Shown piece after piece: positions 18,310 through 28,857 of a stretch of 59,030 nt of DNA. Position 1 is the stretch's first letter; the number at the start of each line of letters is the position of its first letter. The position numbers and the translations under genes are program-made. The notes under the pieces are model-generated. The model saw only the letters and a program-made list of their open reading frames with translations. It ran no database searches and was not told the origin of the DNA. Source of the DNA: a virus; IMG/VR virus record IMGVR_UViG_3300030406_002145, positions 1 through 59,030 of that record; one strand, written 5' to 3'.

Positions 18310-19104
18310 TTAAGGATAACTTTTCATTATATCACTTGTAACTGCAAATAACTCAGTGTTAGGATATCCTCCTGACGGTGGCAATTGAATGGTAAATTCT
18401 AAGAATTGACCTATCACACCGTGTGACTCTATGCTTGAGCTCTTAACAAAAAATGTAAATGTATTGTCAGCGGGAGCAGATAAACCCGCCACAGAATTAT
18501 CTACTGTTATCTCATTTGTTTCATGATTTATGGCTGTTATCTGCCCAATGTTGTTAGTAGTAGGTTGGTATAAAAAGTCTCCAACACTAATCATACTACT
18601 TAAATCAACACTAAAAGGAACAACACATGCGTTAGTACCTGCCAAAGATACCGTGCCACACTCTCCAATACCCTTTACAGACCTCAGTCCTAATTGTGAC
18701 TGTGGTATAGGTGCATTGTCAGCAGTAGAGTCATTTCTAATATAAGAATAATACACTCCTTCTTTTTCTTCAAAATCAGTTGATGTTATGTTAGCACCAA
18801 CTTGAAAGTTGCCTCTTGGAGTGTTACCCAAAATATTAATAACTTCCCATGCTGAGTCTGAATGGAGCTCTAATGTTTTGAAAAGTTTTGCTTCTAATGG
18901 AGATTTGTTAAACACTGAAGAAATATTCACCAATCCCTTCTTGCCATAATAGTTAGCTCGTGGTCCGGTGTTGTGTCTATACAAATCACCACCACTAAAA
19001 CTATAAAAATAATTATTCATCCCAATCATTCTATCAGGACCAAAGCTATAGAAAGATGGAAATCCTTCTGAAGCTGCACTAAAACTAAGAGTATAAAAAT
19101 TCAT
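18310..19104 (-). CDS. Putative tail fibre/appendage protein
   Basis: A 264-residue beta-rich protein without a recognised family. The ATG at 19104 (MNFYTLSF) is preferred because it leaves a 10-base gap after the upstream tail gene instead of a 44-base overlap. It is rich in Gly, Ser, Tyr and Asn, as in virion appendages. It follows the 1018- and 1915-residue tail proteins on the same transcript, so an accessory tail-fibre or receptor-binding role is the best guess. Confidence 0.55.
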   Translation of the reverse strand: MNFYTLSFSAASEGFPSFYSFGPDRMIGMNNYFYSFSGGDLYRHNTGPRANYYGKKGLVNISSVFNKSPLEAKLFKTLELHSDSAWEVINILGNTPRGNFQVGANITSTDFEEKEGVYYSYIRNDSTADNAPIPQSQLGLRSVKGIGECGTVSLAGTNACVVPFSVDLSSMISVGDFLYQPTTNNIGQITAINHETNEITVDNSVAGLSAPADNTFTFFVKSSSIESHGVIGQFLEFTIQLPPSGGYPNTELFAVTSDIMKSYP

Positions 19105-19114
19105 ATCAATATTT

Positions 19115-22100
19115 TTAAGCGTAATTACAAGGTGTTTGGTCGTTACAATCTTTAACACATCTAACTATACCATGTCTAACTGTAAACCATAAATCATCAC
19201 CACCGGTAGGAGCAAAATATGTGCCATCTTCAAGTGGGGTTTGACCATTTGCATCAGTAAACACCATATCATTCATGTATGGTATATTAACTGCTAATCC
19301 TGCCGCTCCTCCACACGCACCTGTTCCTGCTACACCAGGGATACAAGGAGCTCCGGTAGTTGTAGTTGGGTCATCTGAGTTGCCACCATATGAGTTATGT
19401 GCTATAAAACATGTGTCACTAGGTGCTCCTGCGGGTACACCACCTGCACAATAAGTTGCAAGAGTAAAGGTGTTAGTAACTTTATGAACATTAGTAGTGC
19501 TTATCGCAGGCAAGGCTGCCGGACACTCTACCTTAACTGTCAATGCAGTGTTAGATGTTATAGATACACCCTCTACTCTTATAAGTCGGTCATCTGCTTC
19601 CGGTTTAGGAATAACAGCCATTATCCATCCTGGCGACTTATCCTCACCCTCATATAGCTGAACCTGTGGACCTGATATAACATGTAAATATGTACTTGTG
19701 CCAGAAATAAATTGATTAGTTTGTCCATCATAAATGTTTGTTTTTAACGCCCCTTCATCACATAAAGTAACTGCTTGAGGATAAAGATAAACATCTTGTT
19801 GAATAACTTCACCATTTAGATATTCTAGTTCAAGTGGATTGTTTGGTAGCAAACCAAAGTTACCATTATACTGATGACTACCACTATTAGGTAAATTTAT
19901 TTGACCACCAAAATTACTATCTTGTGCTCCCTGACCCCCTGGAGCAAATCCCATAGAACAGTCAACCTCATTATCTAGGTTAGTACATGGTATGTATGAT
20001 ATAGGAGCATTGCCTTGGTTAAGCTTACCAATGTACATAAACATATCATAAGTCGCTTGAAAACTGCTACCAACTTGTGCATTTTCTAGTGTTGAATTAC
20101 CATCTTGGTCAATATAGAGTTGTTGGCTATAAATATTAGTTATTCCACCTGCAATAATTTCAGAACCATTATTGTCATTATAAAAAATACTTCTTTGTGC
20201 TCTAGTTTCATTAAAAGCTCCATTAGAGTTTTGAATAAATATTTGTTCAGGCAACAATTCATCAGCACCACCCGTGTTTAATGTAAAAACACTACCACCC
20301 TCTATCGCCCCTGTTTGAGTAATGTCTATTTGTGGTACAGGAGTTGTATTTGGAGGTGTTGCTAAAGACATACTATTTGTAATATAACCATCCTCTGTGA
20401 GGTCTCCCGTAATATTTTGCGAACCTCGCACGGCAAAGCTATTTGTTCTTACTAATACTGTGTCTCCTGAGATATTTAATTTTTTAACAAAAAGACCTAC
20501 GGGGTTAGCTCCTACCTCTGTAGCTCCTGCAAAAATTCTTACTATTACAGCTCCTGTTGCAGCTCCCGTAGTGTAGTCCACTTGATACAAACCACCACCT
20601 ACTTTATTAGAATCATTCTGAATTATAGTGCCGCAAGCCACAGGACTTGGGCTAAAAGATATATTTGTACGGGTTATAACATTATTTGTAACTTCAAACA
20701 CCCTATCCTCTCCTTGAGAATTTTTATATTTTACATATTTAGGAATGTCAGAATTATTAATAGAGCCACTACCATCAGGACTTGAGCACACTATGTCCCA
20801 TCTATTTGGAACACCGCTTTCATTTACCACTATCGATTGTGTATCTTGAGTTGCATAAGTTCCAATAGCTCCTGGCACATTATATATTAAATTAGTTAAA
20901 TCGTTTTCTCCTACTGCAAAAGCAGCTATTTCAGTATCTTGTGGTTGACTGCAATAAAATGTTTGACTTTGACCATTAGGGTCAAAAGGATTTTCAAAAA
21001 GATATGAAATAGGCTCTAAAATTTCAGCACAGTTAATATTTACTTTAACACCATATGCAGCCATATCAGCATTTGTAGTAACACCATTGGTTATAGCATC
21101 ACACCCTAGCATAGCTATCCTTATTCTTGCTCCAAAACTATCTCCGGTAGTGTTGGCGGGTCTAGGAACTACTGCTGTAAACCAACCTTTATATCCTCCG
21201 GGGGCAAAGCTAAATCCTGAACCGCTAACACCCGGATTGTCAAATGATGATGGAGGACCAAATTGAACCTGATTACTATTTACGGTTATGGTTTCTGTAA
21301 CATTTGGAGCAAATGCACTTTGACCGCTCCCCGAATCAAATAAAAAGTTTCTGTTTTGTAAAGTAAAGGTAGTACTCGGAGCTCCCAGACCTAAAGTAAA
21401 GTTAGGACTATTATTAGGTACTTGCATAACATCGGGAGTTGTACATGGGGCTGTTCCACTTTGAAATATAACACCTCCATTAGCATTAGCACCGGGTGCT
21501 GCAGGTGAAGTTGCGGCATGACCAACAAATAAAAAGTCAGTATCATTGTCTAAGACATTCTGATTGATATTTTTTTGATAACCCCCGTCATCTCCCCCTA
21601 GTCTAGGCTCTCCTGGTGTTACAAGAAATTGTTGGTCTAAAGTTAAAGAACTACTAAAATCAAGAGTTCCTGATGCAGAAAAGTTATTAGATGAGTATTC
21701 AGCTACTCCACCAATGCTTAAACTTGTACCTGACTCTAATAGTAAACCTACGCCCGCTCCGTATTGATTACTAATCCAAACTCTTGCTATAACCGCACCT
21801 GCTGTAGTAGGTCCTGTACCCAAGCCTGTCGTAATATTATATATTCCTAACATAGGCGGTAGAGTTAATGCCCCGCTAGTAGCTGACCCTTTGTTGATAT
21901 TTATAGCATAAATATTATTACCACTAACACTTTGACTAATCTGACACTCATTAACACATGAGGGACATTCATCATTTGGGATTTCAGCATCAACACTATT
22001 TATAGCAGGTCCTAAAGAACCAACACCCGCTGTGACAGTTTGATATCTAACAAAAGCTCCATCACTATAATAGCCTGCAGGGGCTACTGTGGTTAATGAT

Positions 22101-22171
22101 AAATCTGTAAACACACATGTGGCAAATTTAAACTCTACGCTATCTATAAAAAACTCTGTTAATGTTGGCAT
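19115..22171 (-). CDS. Large tail fibre/adhesin-like protein with internal duplication
   Basis: A 1018-residue beta-rich, Gly/Asn/Thr/Ser-rich protein without a signal peptide. It appears to contain two copies of a long module. Matching landmarks are TAGAVIARVWISN versus ATGAVIVRIFAGA (with following VGLLLESG versus VGLFVKKL), and KGWFTAVVPRP versus PGWIMAVIPKP, each followed by a Cys-containing beta segment. Cysteines are scattered, unusual for a cytosolic virion protein. The position after the 1915-residue tail protein suggests a receptor-binding fibre or spike. Function is inferred. Confidence 0.6.
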   Translation of the reverse strand: MPTLTEFFIDSVEFKFATCVFTDLSLTTVAPAGYYSDGAFVRYQTVTAGVGSLGPAINSVDAEIPNDECPSCVNECQISQSVSGNNIYAININKGSATSGALTLPPMLGIYNITTGLGTGPTTAGAVIARVWISNQYGAGVGLLLESGTSLSIGGVAEYSSNNFSASGTLDFSSSLTLDQQFLVTPGEPRLGGDDGGYQKNINQNVLDNDTDFLFVGHAATSPAAPGANANGGVIFQSGTAPCTTPDVMQVPNNSPNFTLGLGAPSTTFTLQNRNFLFDSGSGQSAFAPNVTETITVNSNQVQFGPPSSFDNPGVSGSGFSFAPGGYKGWFTAVVPRPANTTGDSFGARIRIAMLGCDAITNGVTTNADMAAYGVKVNINCAEILEPISYLFENPFDPNGQSQTFYCSQPQDTEIAAFAVGENDLTNLIYNVPGAIGTYATQDTQSIVVNESGVPNRWDIVCSSPDGSGSINNSDIPKYVKYKNSQGEDRVFEVTNNVITRTNISFSPSPVACGTIIQNDSNKVGGGLYQVDYTTGAATGAVIVRIFAGATEVGANPVGLFVKKLNISGDTVLVRTNSFAVRGSQNITGDLTEDGYITNSMSLATPPNTTPVPQIDITQTGAIEGGSVFTLNTGGADELLPEQIFIQNSNGAFNETRAQRSIFYNDNNGSEIIAGGITNIYSQQLYIDQDGNSTLENAQVGSSFQATYDMFMYIGKLNQGNAPISYIPCTNLDNEVDCSMGFAPGGQGAQDSNFGGQINLPNSGSHQYNGNFGLLPNNPLELEYLNGEVIQQDVYLYPQAVTLCDEGALKTNIYDGQTNQFISGTSTYLHVISGPQVQLYEGEDKSPGWIMAVIPKPEADDRLIRVEGVSITSNTALTVKVECPAALPAISTTNVHKVTNTFTLATYCAGGVPAGAPSDTCFIAHNSYGGNSDDPTTTTGAPCIPGVAGTGACGGAAGLAVNIPYMNDMVFTDANGQTPLEDGTYFAPTGGDDLWFTVRHGIVRCVKDCNDQTPCNYA

Positions 22172-22184
22172 AATTTATTTTTAT

Positions 22185-25100
22185 TTAAGTACACGGAGTT
22201 CCTGATAAACAATCCGTACATCCCGCTCCCGTGCCACAAGATTGTACGCTTACAGTTATTGCATTTGTAGAGCAATTTTGCTCATATGTTTCAATTGGAG
22301 TGCCATTAATTTGCACAATAAATGGTATGGAGGTACTACACACCTGCCTGCATCCACTTTCTTCGACCACACCACTTTCACTTATTATTTTAGGAGGAAC
22401 AATAACATTGGTAATCGCTGCTGTTGTAAAATCTGTATATTGCAATGTGTATTGACAATTATTACTTGAGTTAACAATACTATAACAGGTCGGATTACCT
22501 GCTCCACAATCACAATCACAACATGTGTCAAATATATTAGCACTGCTATTGTTGGTAGCAGTAAGTGTCTGACACAATAATGTTTTCACTCTGCTTCTAA
22601 CATCTATAATAATATAAAATTCATTTTGTGTTCCTACAGGACTAGGCATAGAAGTGGTCGCTCTCCATTCAGTTGCTAACTTAGTAGCATCCCAACCCGT
22701 AGCAGGCTGCCAACCTTGAAGTTCATCATCCCAATACTCTATATTAGCTTTTGGTATAGCAATAGATGCAGCTAACAAAGCAACCGCATCAGCTTGACTG
22801 TTTTTATTAAAGTTAGTGGATGTTCTTAATATTCTAAAAGTATGAATTTCAGGATTAAACATAACTACCGCCTGTTCATTAGCAGTGACAAAAGGCTGAA
22901 ATTTTATTTCTATATTACTGCCGGGCGGCGGTGCTCCCTGACCCGGAGACTGATTCTGATAAGTTGTATCATTCCAACCTCCTAATCTAGGAACAAAAGG
23001 ATATTCTGTATTGTCACTTGTTGTATTGTATTCACTACCTACAGTATTGTTTGAAGATATACCACTTTGTATAAAGTTTCCAAAGGGCTGAACTGTTCCA
23101 ACCTCACCTCCTGGATTGCTCCATTGCCAGGTTGCAATGTAGCTTATTCCCTCATCCTGACCACTGTTTACATTAAAATAAGCTCCGTTTGCCCAACTGC
23201 CCGTATTGTCTATATCGATAGCTGAAGACACTCCTAAAGGATAATTAGAAGTGTATATTACTGTGTCTATGTTTAAAGGAGCAAGCAAAGGACAGTTAGC
23301 TGTAAAACTAACAGAAGTATTATTTGCTTGTGGTGTTACTTGAACAATACAGTTAGCAGGTGATACAGAAGTTTTTTCCCAAGTTATTATATTAGGACCT
23401 GAGCTGTATGTGCCTGTTGATACTACCGCTCCATCCCATAGCACTGAAACTTGTGCAGGACCGCCCACTATAACAACCTCCCAAACAAGTTGTCCTGTAG
23501 GTGCAGAAGTAGCTGTAGGTTCAAAATCTCCAATAGCTATCTCTACACTTTGAGTTGCAGTCGAACCATTTGGATTTTGAAATGTAACATCACTTCCACA
23601 ATCAAATATTGGTAAATCTAATTCATCATCTATTTCTGATGTTGTTTCACACTCATCAGTAGATGTAATAACGAGTGGTCGGTCATTTATAGATATTACA
23701 TACTCGTTCATGTATGGGTCATACCCTCCTAGCTTTTGTGTGAAAGGAGTAATAGAAGATGGTGTAGCAGCACCCAAACTACTGTTTTGTGGTGTTCCTA
23801 CAAGTTTTGCCGGTCCTTGACCATTAAAAACATCTCTAAAAAATGAACGAAGACCTAACTCAGATATTACAGTAAGCTTCTCAGCAGAAGTGTCTTGCCC
23901 TGTTAGTCTTAGCACTGCACCTCGTTTTTCATCTATAAAAAACTTATCTAAACCATACTGCACATAACTTTCAGGATTATTACTTATACCATATTGCTCG
24001 GTTCTTGCTATCTGAGTTCCTAGCACCTCAGGAACAGAAGCTATGTCACCACCACCCGCAGCATCACTCAGTAGATTTTTACCTTGCAACACATAAGAAA
24101 TTTTATCTTCTTGTAAAACTAAAACATCTGTTTCTCTGGAGTCCATAACTTGTATAGCTCCAAAAGAATCTTCTAAAGATTTAAAATTAACTAAACCAAG
24201 ATTAAACTCATTAAGATTATTAAGACCTGACTCGTCATTAAAAACACCACTGTATGTAATATCAGATGGTCTGTGATTTTGTCTATAATCCTCCTCGGTA
24301 GTGGTTACTGCTCTATTTCCTAAATTAAATGTTTTACCATTTAATTTATCTTCAATCTTGTAACTTTCCACACCATTACCAAATGTAAAACAATTAAAAA
24401 ACTGTAAGTTAATAACGCCTGTAGTTCCTGCTGAACTTGCGTTTGTCACCTGATTTATGTCTCCATGAGCAGCAATACCATTATGAGAGCCATTAGCTGT
24501 ATCTATAGTATATGAATCAGAACCCTCATACCACAGTTCGGGATTAGCATCTGCTGCTAAAGTTTCAAAAACAGTTCCAACCAATGGAAGCTCTATTTCA
24601 ATTCGTGCCTTTACTCTTTTTTGAATAGAGTTACCGCCGCTTCCTTTAATATAAAGAAGTATTTCATTTGTATTAGTGTTTTGAACAAATCTTAAAAGAT
24701 TCTGACAATCATCATTTAAATCAAATCCTGCAAAGATATCATTGATGTTTGTAGTGTTTGTTGCAGGAGTTTCTATGTATGTGTTGGTTACAAAGCCATT
24801 ACAGGGATTGCCAATAGTAACACCTGAGTTTAGTGTTGCACCTATATTCATGCCATTAAAAAACTCAATGAAATTTGAATAGGTAGCGTCAGCAACAAAT
24901 GTTTGTTCATATTTATATTTTAATTTGCCCTGACTACCATCAGAACTATCACCTTTTCTTTTGGTTGAATAAAATATTTTGACAGCAGTGCCTTCGGGTA
25001 TTACAAAAGGTGTAAAAACGGTATTGTTGTCATCATCTAAAGCGGGTGCTCCACTCAAACCTTTATAAGCTAAAACAGGAAAATCTTGAGTGCTAGTAGA

Positions 25101-27932
25101 ACCAGAGCTCTCAAATGCAAATTGTGTTAAATTATAATTATTAACAGGATACGGTACAAGTTGGTCTTGTGTTAAAGCAAAAGGAAAGTTTTTAAGCTGC
25201 ATATATACCCCTTGAGGAACATAGTCTTCTGCTCCCACATTAGGCGTTCCTGAAATCACCTCCTCTACTGTTCCAGGCTCTAAATCTACATCAATAAAGT
25301 TTTTTTCTTTAGCACCTTTTGACAATACCTGAACAACCTCACAAGAGTCCGTAGCACCCAATGCATCTTTTTTAACTATTAGTTGGTCTCCTGTTTCTAC
25401 TTTTAAAGCGTTCTCTCCTTCAAGTAAAAAGTAATAAGAACCATCTAAAGGGTCTTTGAACGACTTACTTGAATAAATAGTATTATATGTATCTTTTGTA
25501 GGTTTTAAAGCAAACTTATAATGAGTTGCCCACTTAGGAGCAAACTGTGTAGGAGGAATAGTTACTTTAATTTTATTTATCAATGATGAGGCTGAACATG
25601 GAAAATGAACCGTTGAAGCAGCCGTTGTTACACTACTATTTATATCTGTTGTTACAAAAGTATCTGTTAGTAGTGGCGGAGTTGCTCTATTAAATTTATC
25701 CATATAAATCATACCAACCTCATAACCTCTATTACTATGTAGACTTTTTTGACCATTAGGGTCAATCAAGGTTACTTTACTAGTATTAATAAATGGCATA
25801 ACCAATGCATTATTTGCTTGACCTGAGGTTGGTGACTGAATAATTGGAATATATATCATGGGATTTAACACCAACTTTATTTCATTCTCTGATGGGCTAG
25901 TATAAAGTATAGGCTCTGTTTGAACCGAAGATGCATTTACGGCAATATTTGAACTGTTACCACTTACATATTTTACCACATTAGATATGTTTCCTAATGG
26001 GGAAACAGGCAACCCTGCCGTTGAAACAGGAGTTATAGTTGGCTCAAACACTGCATTTATAGCATCTGTTAGTGTAGGATTTTCAACAGCACTTGCTGTC
26101 CCAGGAGTAGCAAATCCACCATCAGCAGCAATGCCTGCCCCTAAACGACTTTGAAAATCAGAGCTTAATAATAATTCTTGAGCACTTCCAAATGTCTGGG
26201 GGAGAGTGTAACTCCAATTAACAGACTGAAAATTTAACCCTGTTGTAGGGGCTGCTCCTCCTAGTCCTGTGAAAGTAGTAGTACCACCTAAGTCATATAA
26301 AATATTACCCTGTACAATATTAAATGAAAACTTAATGGTAGCACCCTCAATCAATTGCAATCCTGCAAAATTTATTGTTATTGCAGCTTCAGGAGCAGCA
26401 GGAAGTGTATATCCATATATAGGGTTTGTAAAAGTATGACTGCTCGTTGTTCTAGGCACTACTGTTTCTCCAACTTCTCTTGAGATGCCTGATGCAGTAT
26501 ATTGTATTCTAGTAGGCTCATTAGCATAGTTAATTAAATTATAATTTTCAATATAATTACCATACATTAACCTGTTACCCATGATGGTTTGAGCTTTAGC
26601 AACTCGTGGCACATTATCAAATGTTCTCAATATTTCTTGAACAGGCAATACTTGATATATCTTGCTATTATCAAAAATAATTTCAAATGTAGTATTACTA
26701 GCAACATTATTAGCTGCCTTATTAATTTTTTCTGCCACCTTTATTACAGAACTGTCCGCTTCTTTAAACAACACTTCTATCTCTTCAACCAACTCACTAC
26801 CCGTATCAAAGCTTACTCTAACTCTGTTTTGCTTGTTAAGCATACCCTGATTGTTAAACTCATCAGAAGATATAAAAAACTGTCCCGGCTCAAAAGCAGG
26901 GTCACTAAATTGTGATACAGCAGAATATTGATTATTAGCATATTTAAATCTAGTTGCAAAACATATGTATTTGTCCTCTAAATAATTTACTTCACTATTA
27001 TTGCTAACATCTAAATTTATATTAGGAGAGTTGTTTGGTGGTGCTTTTATTACCATTATCTCTTCAGCACTAAATTGGTCTACAGAGGTTGTACCTATAA
27101 CAGCAGGAGCAGCAGGGGGTGTTATTGTCGGCAAACCATAGGTTCGTGTTACATTAATCATTCTAGGGGGGTTGTAGTTGTCGGTAAAAAACAACATGCC
27201 ATCTATTAGATTAACACCATTAATTAATCTGTTAGGATTAAAATTTAATGTAGTAGAGTATCCTGTAGTGCATGGAACACCATTATATATACTTGCAACC
27301 AATGTTCTCCAAACATTTTCTTGAGTGTCATACGCTACTATTAAATCTATTTTTTGTGTGTTAGTTACTATCTGATAATTATTACCCGCAACAAAAAGGT
27401 CATTCTGTAATTCTACTTGGCTTTGTGATGTAATATTCGAAACAAATGTATGAGGGTTGCCGGCTAAAGAAGTGTTAATAACCTTATCGCCAACTTGAAC
27501 ACCATCAGTTAAAAAAGATGCTGTATTATCTACTAATAACCCCACAATTGTATTAGTGGTTGTACCTGAAGTTATTGTTGTAGAAGGAGAGCCACTTGAG
27601 TCATACACACCTGTCCATTTAGGGTCATGTATAAACCAATAAAGAGTTTCATTTGAAGAATCTCCATAAACACCTAAGCATCTAGCCTGTGAGCTTAATC
27701 CCTGAACAGGAACAGTAACATTTCCTAAAGCATCAAATTGAGGTTGCTGTGGGAATGTAACAGTGGTAAGTCTTGTATTACCTTTTGCAACTTCAACCGA
27801 ACCAATCTCTGTTTCTTCAGTAGAACCTAATCTAACATTTACCGCATCGACATATTCTCCATTAGGTAGGAGTCTTTCATCGATAGCTTTATTCATTCTA
27901 CCCTTAGCAAAATTTCTTTGTATTTTTGCCAT
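22185..27932 (-). CDS. Large tail hub/stabilisation-like protein with Cys-rich C-terminus
   Basis: A 1915-residue protein starting MAKIQRNFAKGRMNKAIDE and continuing RLLPNGEYVDAVNVRLGS. The N-D/A-ID-ERL-PNGEY-DA-NV pattern is typical of the large tail-tube or nozzle-like proteins (P22 gp10/T7 gp12-like position) in Bacteroidota podoviruses. Long beta-rich repeats with many VGTPQNS-, YNPP- and loop-type segments suggest a beta-propeller-like platform. The last 130 or so residues are unusually Cys-rich (CCDCDCG and several isolated Cys). It follows two adaptor-like proteins on the same transcript, as expected for tail assembly. Confidence 0.65.
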   Translation of the reverse strand: MAKIQRNFAKGRMNKAIDERLLPNGEYVDAVNVRLGSTEETEIGSVEVAKGNTRLTTVTFPQQPQFDALGNVTVPVQGLSSQARCLGVYGDSSNETLYWFIHDPKWTGVYDSSGSPSTTITSGTTTNTIVGLLVDNTASFLTDGVQVGDKVINTSLAGNPHTFVSNITSQSQVELQNDLFVAGNNYQIVTNTQKIDLIVAYDTQENVWRTLVASIYNGVPCTTGYSTTLNFNPNRLINGVNLIDGMLFFTDNYNPPRMINVTRTYGLPTITPPAAPAVIGTTSVDQFSAEEIMVIKAPPNNSPNINLDVSNNSEVNYLEDKYICFATRFKYANNQYSAVSQFSDPAFEPGQFFISSDEFNNQGMLNKQNRVRVSFDTGSELVEEIEVLFKEADSSVIKVAEKINKAANNVASNTTFEIIFDNSKIYQVLPVQEILRTFDNVPRVAKAQTIMGNRLMYGNYIENYNLINYANEPTRIQYTASGISREVGETVVPRTTSSHTFTNPIYGYTLPAAPEAAITINFAGLQLIEGATIKFSFNIVQGNILYDLGGTTTFTGLGGAAPTTGLNFQSVNWSYTLPQTFGSAQELLLSSDFQSRLGAGIAADGGFATPGTASAVENPTLTDAINAVFEPTITPVSTAGLPVSPLGNISNVVKYVSGNSSNIAVNASSVQTEPILYTSPSENEIKLVLNPMIYIPIIQSPTSGQANNALVMPFINTSKVTLIDPNGQKSLHSNRGYEVGMIYMDKFNRATPPLLTDTFVTTDINSSVTTAASTVHFPCSASSLINKIKVTIPPTQFAPKWATHYKFALKPTKDTYNTIYSSKSFKDPLDGSYYFLLEGENALKVETGDQLIVKKDALGATDSCEVVQVLSKGAKEKNFIDVDLEPGTVEEVISGTPNVGAEDYVPQGVYMQLKNFPFALTQDQLVPYPVNNYNLTQFAFESSGSTSTQDFPVLAYKGLSGAPALDDDNNTVFTPFVIPEGTAVKIFYSTKRKGDSSDGSQGKLKYKYEQTFVADATYSNFIEFFNGMNIGATLNSGVTIGNPCNGFVTNTYIETPATNTTNINDIFAGFDLNDDCQNLLRFVQNTNTNEILLYIKGSGGNSIQKRVKARIEIELPLVGTVFETLAADANPELWYEGSDSYTIDTANGSHNGIAAHGDINQVTNASSAGTTGVINLQFFNCFTFGNGVESYKIEDKLNGKTFNLGNRAVTTTEEDYRQNHRPSDITYSGVFNDESGLNNLNEFNLGLVNFKSLEDSFGAIQVMDSRETDVLVLQEDKISYVLQGKNLLSDAAGGGDIASVPEVLGTQIARTEQYGISNNPESYVQYGLDKFFIDEKRGAVLRLTGQDTSAEKLTVISELGLRSFFRDVFNGQGPAKLVGTPQNSSLGAATPSSITPFTQKLGGYDPYMNEYVISINDRPLVITSTDECETTSEIDDELDLPIFDCGSDVTFQNPNGSTATQSVEIAIGDFEPTATSAPTGQLVWEVVIVGGPAQVSVLWDGAVVSTGTYSSGPNIITWEKTSVSPANCIVQVTPQANNTSVSFTANCPLLAPLNIDTVIYTSNYPLGVSSAIDIDNTGSWANGAYFNVNSGQDEGISYIATWQWSNPGGEVGTVQPFGNFIQSGISSNNTVGSEYNTTSDNTEYPFVPRLGGWNDTTYQNQSPGQGAPPPGSNIEIKFQPFVTANEQAVVMFNPEIHTFRILRTSTNFNKNSQADAVALLAASIAIPKANIEYWDDELQGWQPATGWDATKLATEWRATTSMPSPVGTQNEFYIIIDVRSRVKTLLCQTLTATNNSSANIFDTCCDCDCGAGNPTCYSIVNSSNNCQYTLQYTDFTTAAITNVIVPPKIISESGVVEESGCRQVCSTSIPFIVQINGTPIETYEQNCSTNAITVSVQSCGTGAGCTDCLSGTPCT

Positions 27933-27933
27933 A

Positions 27934-28857
27934 CTATTTTATCCACTTATCTCTCCCACGCAGATTCATAAGTAGTCTGCCAGGATGTATATTACTTATT
28001 CTTAGTTTTGCGTTTCGTAAAAGAGCCGCCTTTTCTCTTTGAGTTCTTCTGACAATATATTCTTGTGTCCCCACCTTAGATGCTAGTATTGCATATTTAA
28101 TATATGCATACACATATTCTTCAAACATTTTATTTACAGCCACCTTAGAGTCATCACCACCCTCCATGCCATCTGACACATATTCAAGAATGCAAGATTC
28201 TCCCTCCATGGTAGAATCAAAATTTATAACTCCTGCTTTTTTGTCAATCCTAAATGTTGGGTTTGCATTAGCCGTTTCAGTATTCAGCCCAAATCTAGAA
28301 CCTACTCTATAATCAAAATACCACATACCATCACAACAATATCCTTCAAAGCCATGGAACATGCTGTTTTTATTTAAATAAATACTTTTTTGTCCTCCTC
28401 TAATTCTGTCAAAATCTAATTCTGAAAACTCGGGACTCAAAGCATTACCATAAATGTCAAACAAAATATTTTCATTGTTATCTTGTAAATATGCTAAAGC
28501 ACTATTAACTTGAATGTTTTCTGTTAGTGGTCTTATCAAACCATCTTTATACATTGAAATCCTAATCCAATTTACAAAGTCAGATGGTAATATAAATCTC
28601 AATAAAGAATCAACAGTTAATTGTAAAACTTTTACTTCTTTAAATGCATCGTAGTTAAGTTCTTGTATTGCTCTTTTAGCATGAAAGATGACCTTATATC
28701 TTTGCTCATTATTAATAATAGCATGATTATCATTATACATCATCATAAAATTATTTACAATGTCTTGTAATGATACATACTGATACGAACCCCAATTAGC
28801 ATTTGTGGGATTGTTACCATTATTTTCATAATACTGATATTGAGATATATAACTCAT
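27934..28857 (-). CDS. Putative head-tail adaptor/tail tube protein
   Basis: A 307-residue protein with an N-terminal tail, an IVNNFMMMYNDNHAIINNEQ helical segment (about 33-52), a beta-sheet middle and a C-terminal helix pair. Phage adaptors of the T7 gp11/P22 gp4 type have this helical-bundle-plus-beta organisation. It overlaps the next upstream gene by one base and is followed one base later by the large tail protein, matching an adaptor-tail order. Assignment by position and shape. Confidence 0.55.
   Translation of the reverse strand: MSYISQYQYYENNGNNPTNANWGSYQYVSLQDIVNNFMMMYNDNHAIINNEQRYKVIFHAKRAIQELNYDAFKEVKVLQLTVDSLLRFILPSDFVNWIRISMYKDGLIRPLTENIQVNSALAYLQDNNENILFDIYGNALSPEFSELDFDRIRGGQKSIYLNKNSMFHGFEGYCCDGMWYFDYRVGSRFGLNTETANANPTFRIDKKAGVINFDSTMEGESCILEYVSDGMEGGDDSKVAVNKMFEEYVYAYIKYAILASKVGTQEYIVRRTQREKAALLRNAKLRISNIHPGRLLMNLRGRDKWIK

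Noticed and set aside
23640-23665. Minus-strand CTGATGAG followed closely by GAAAC
   Set aside because: Only four bases separate the motifs, so stem II cannot form; it is coding sequence.
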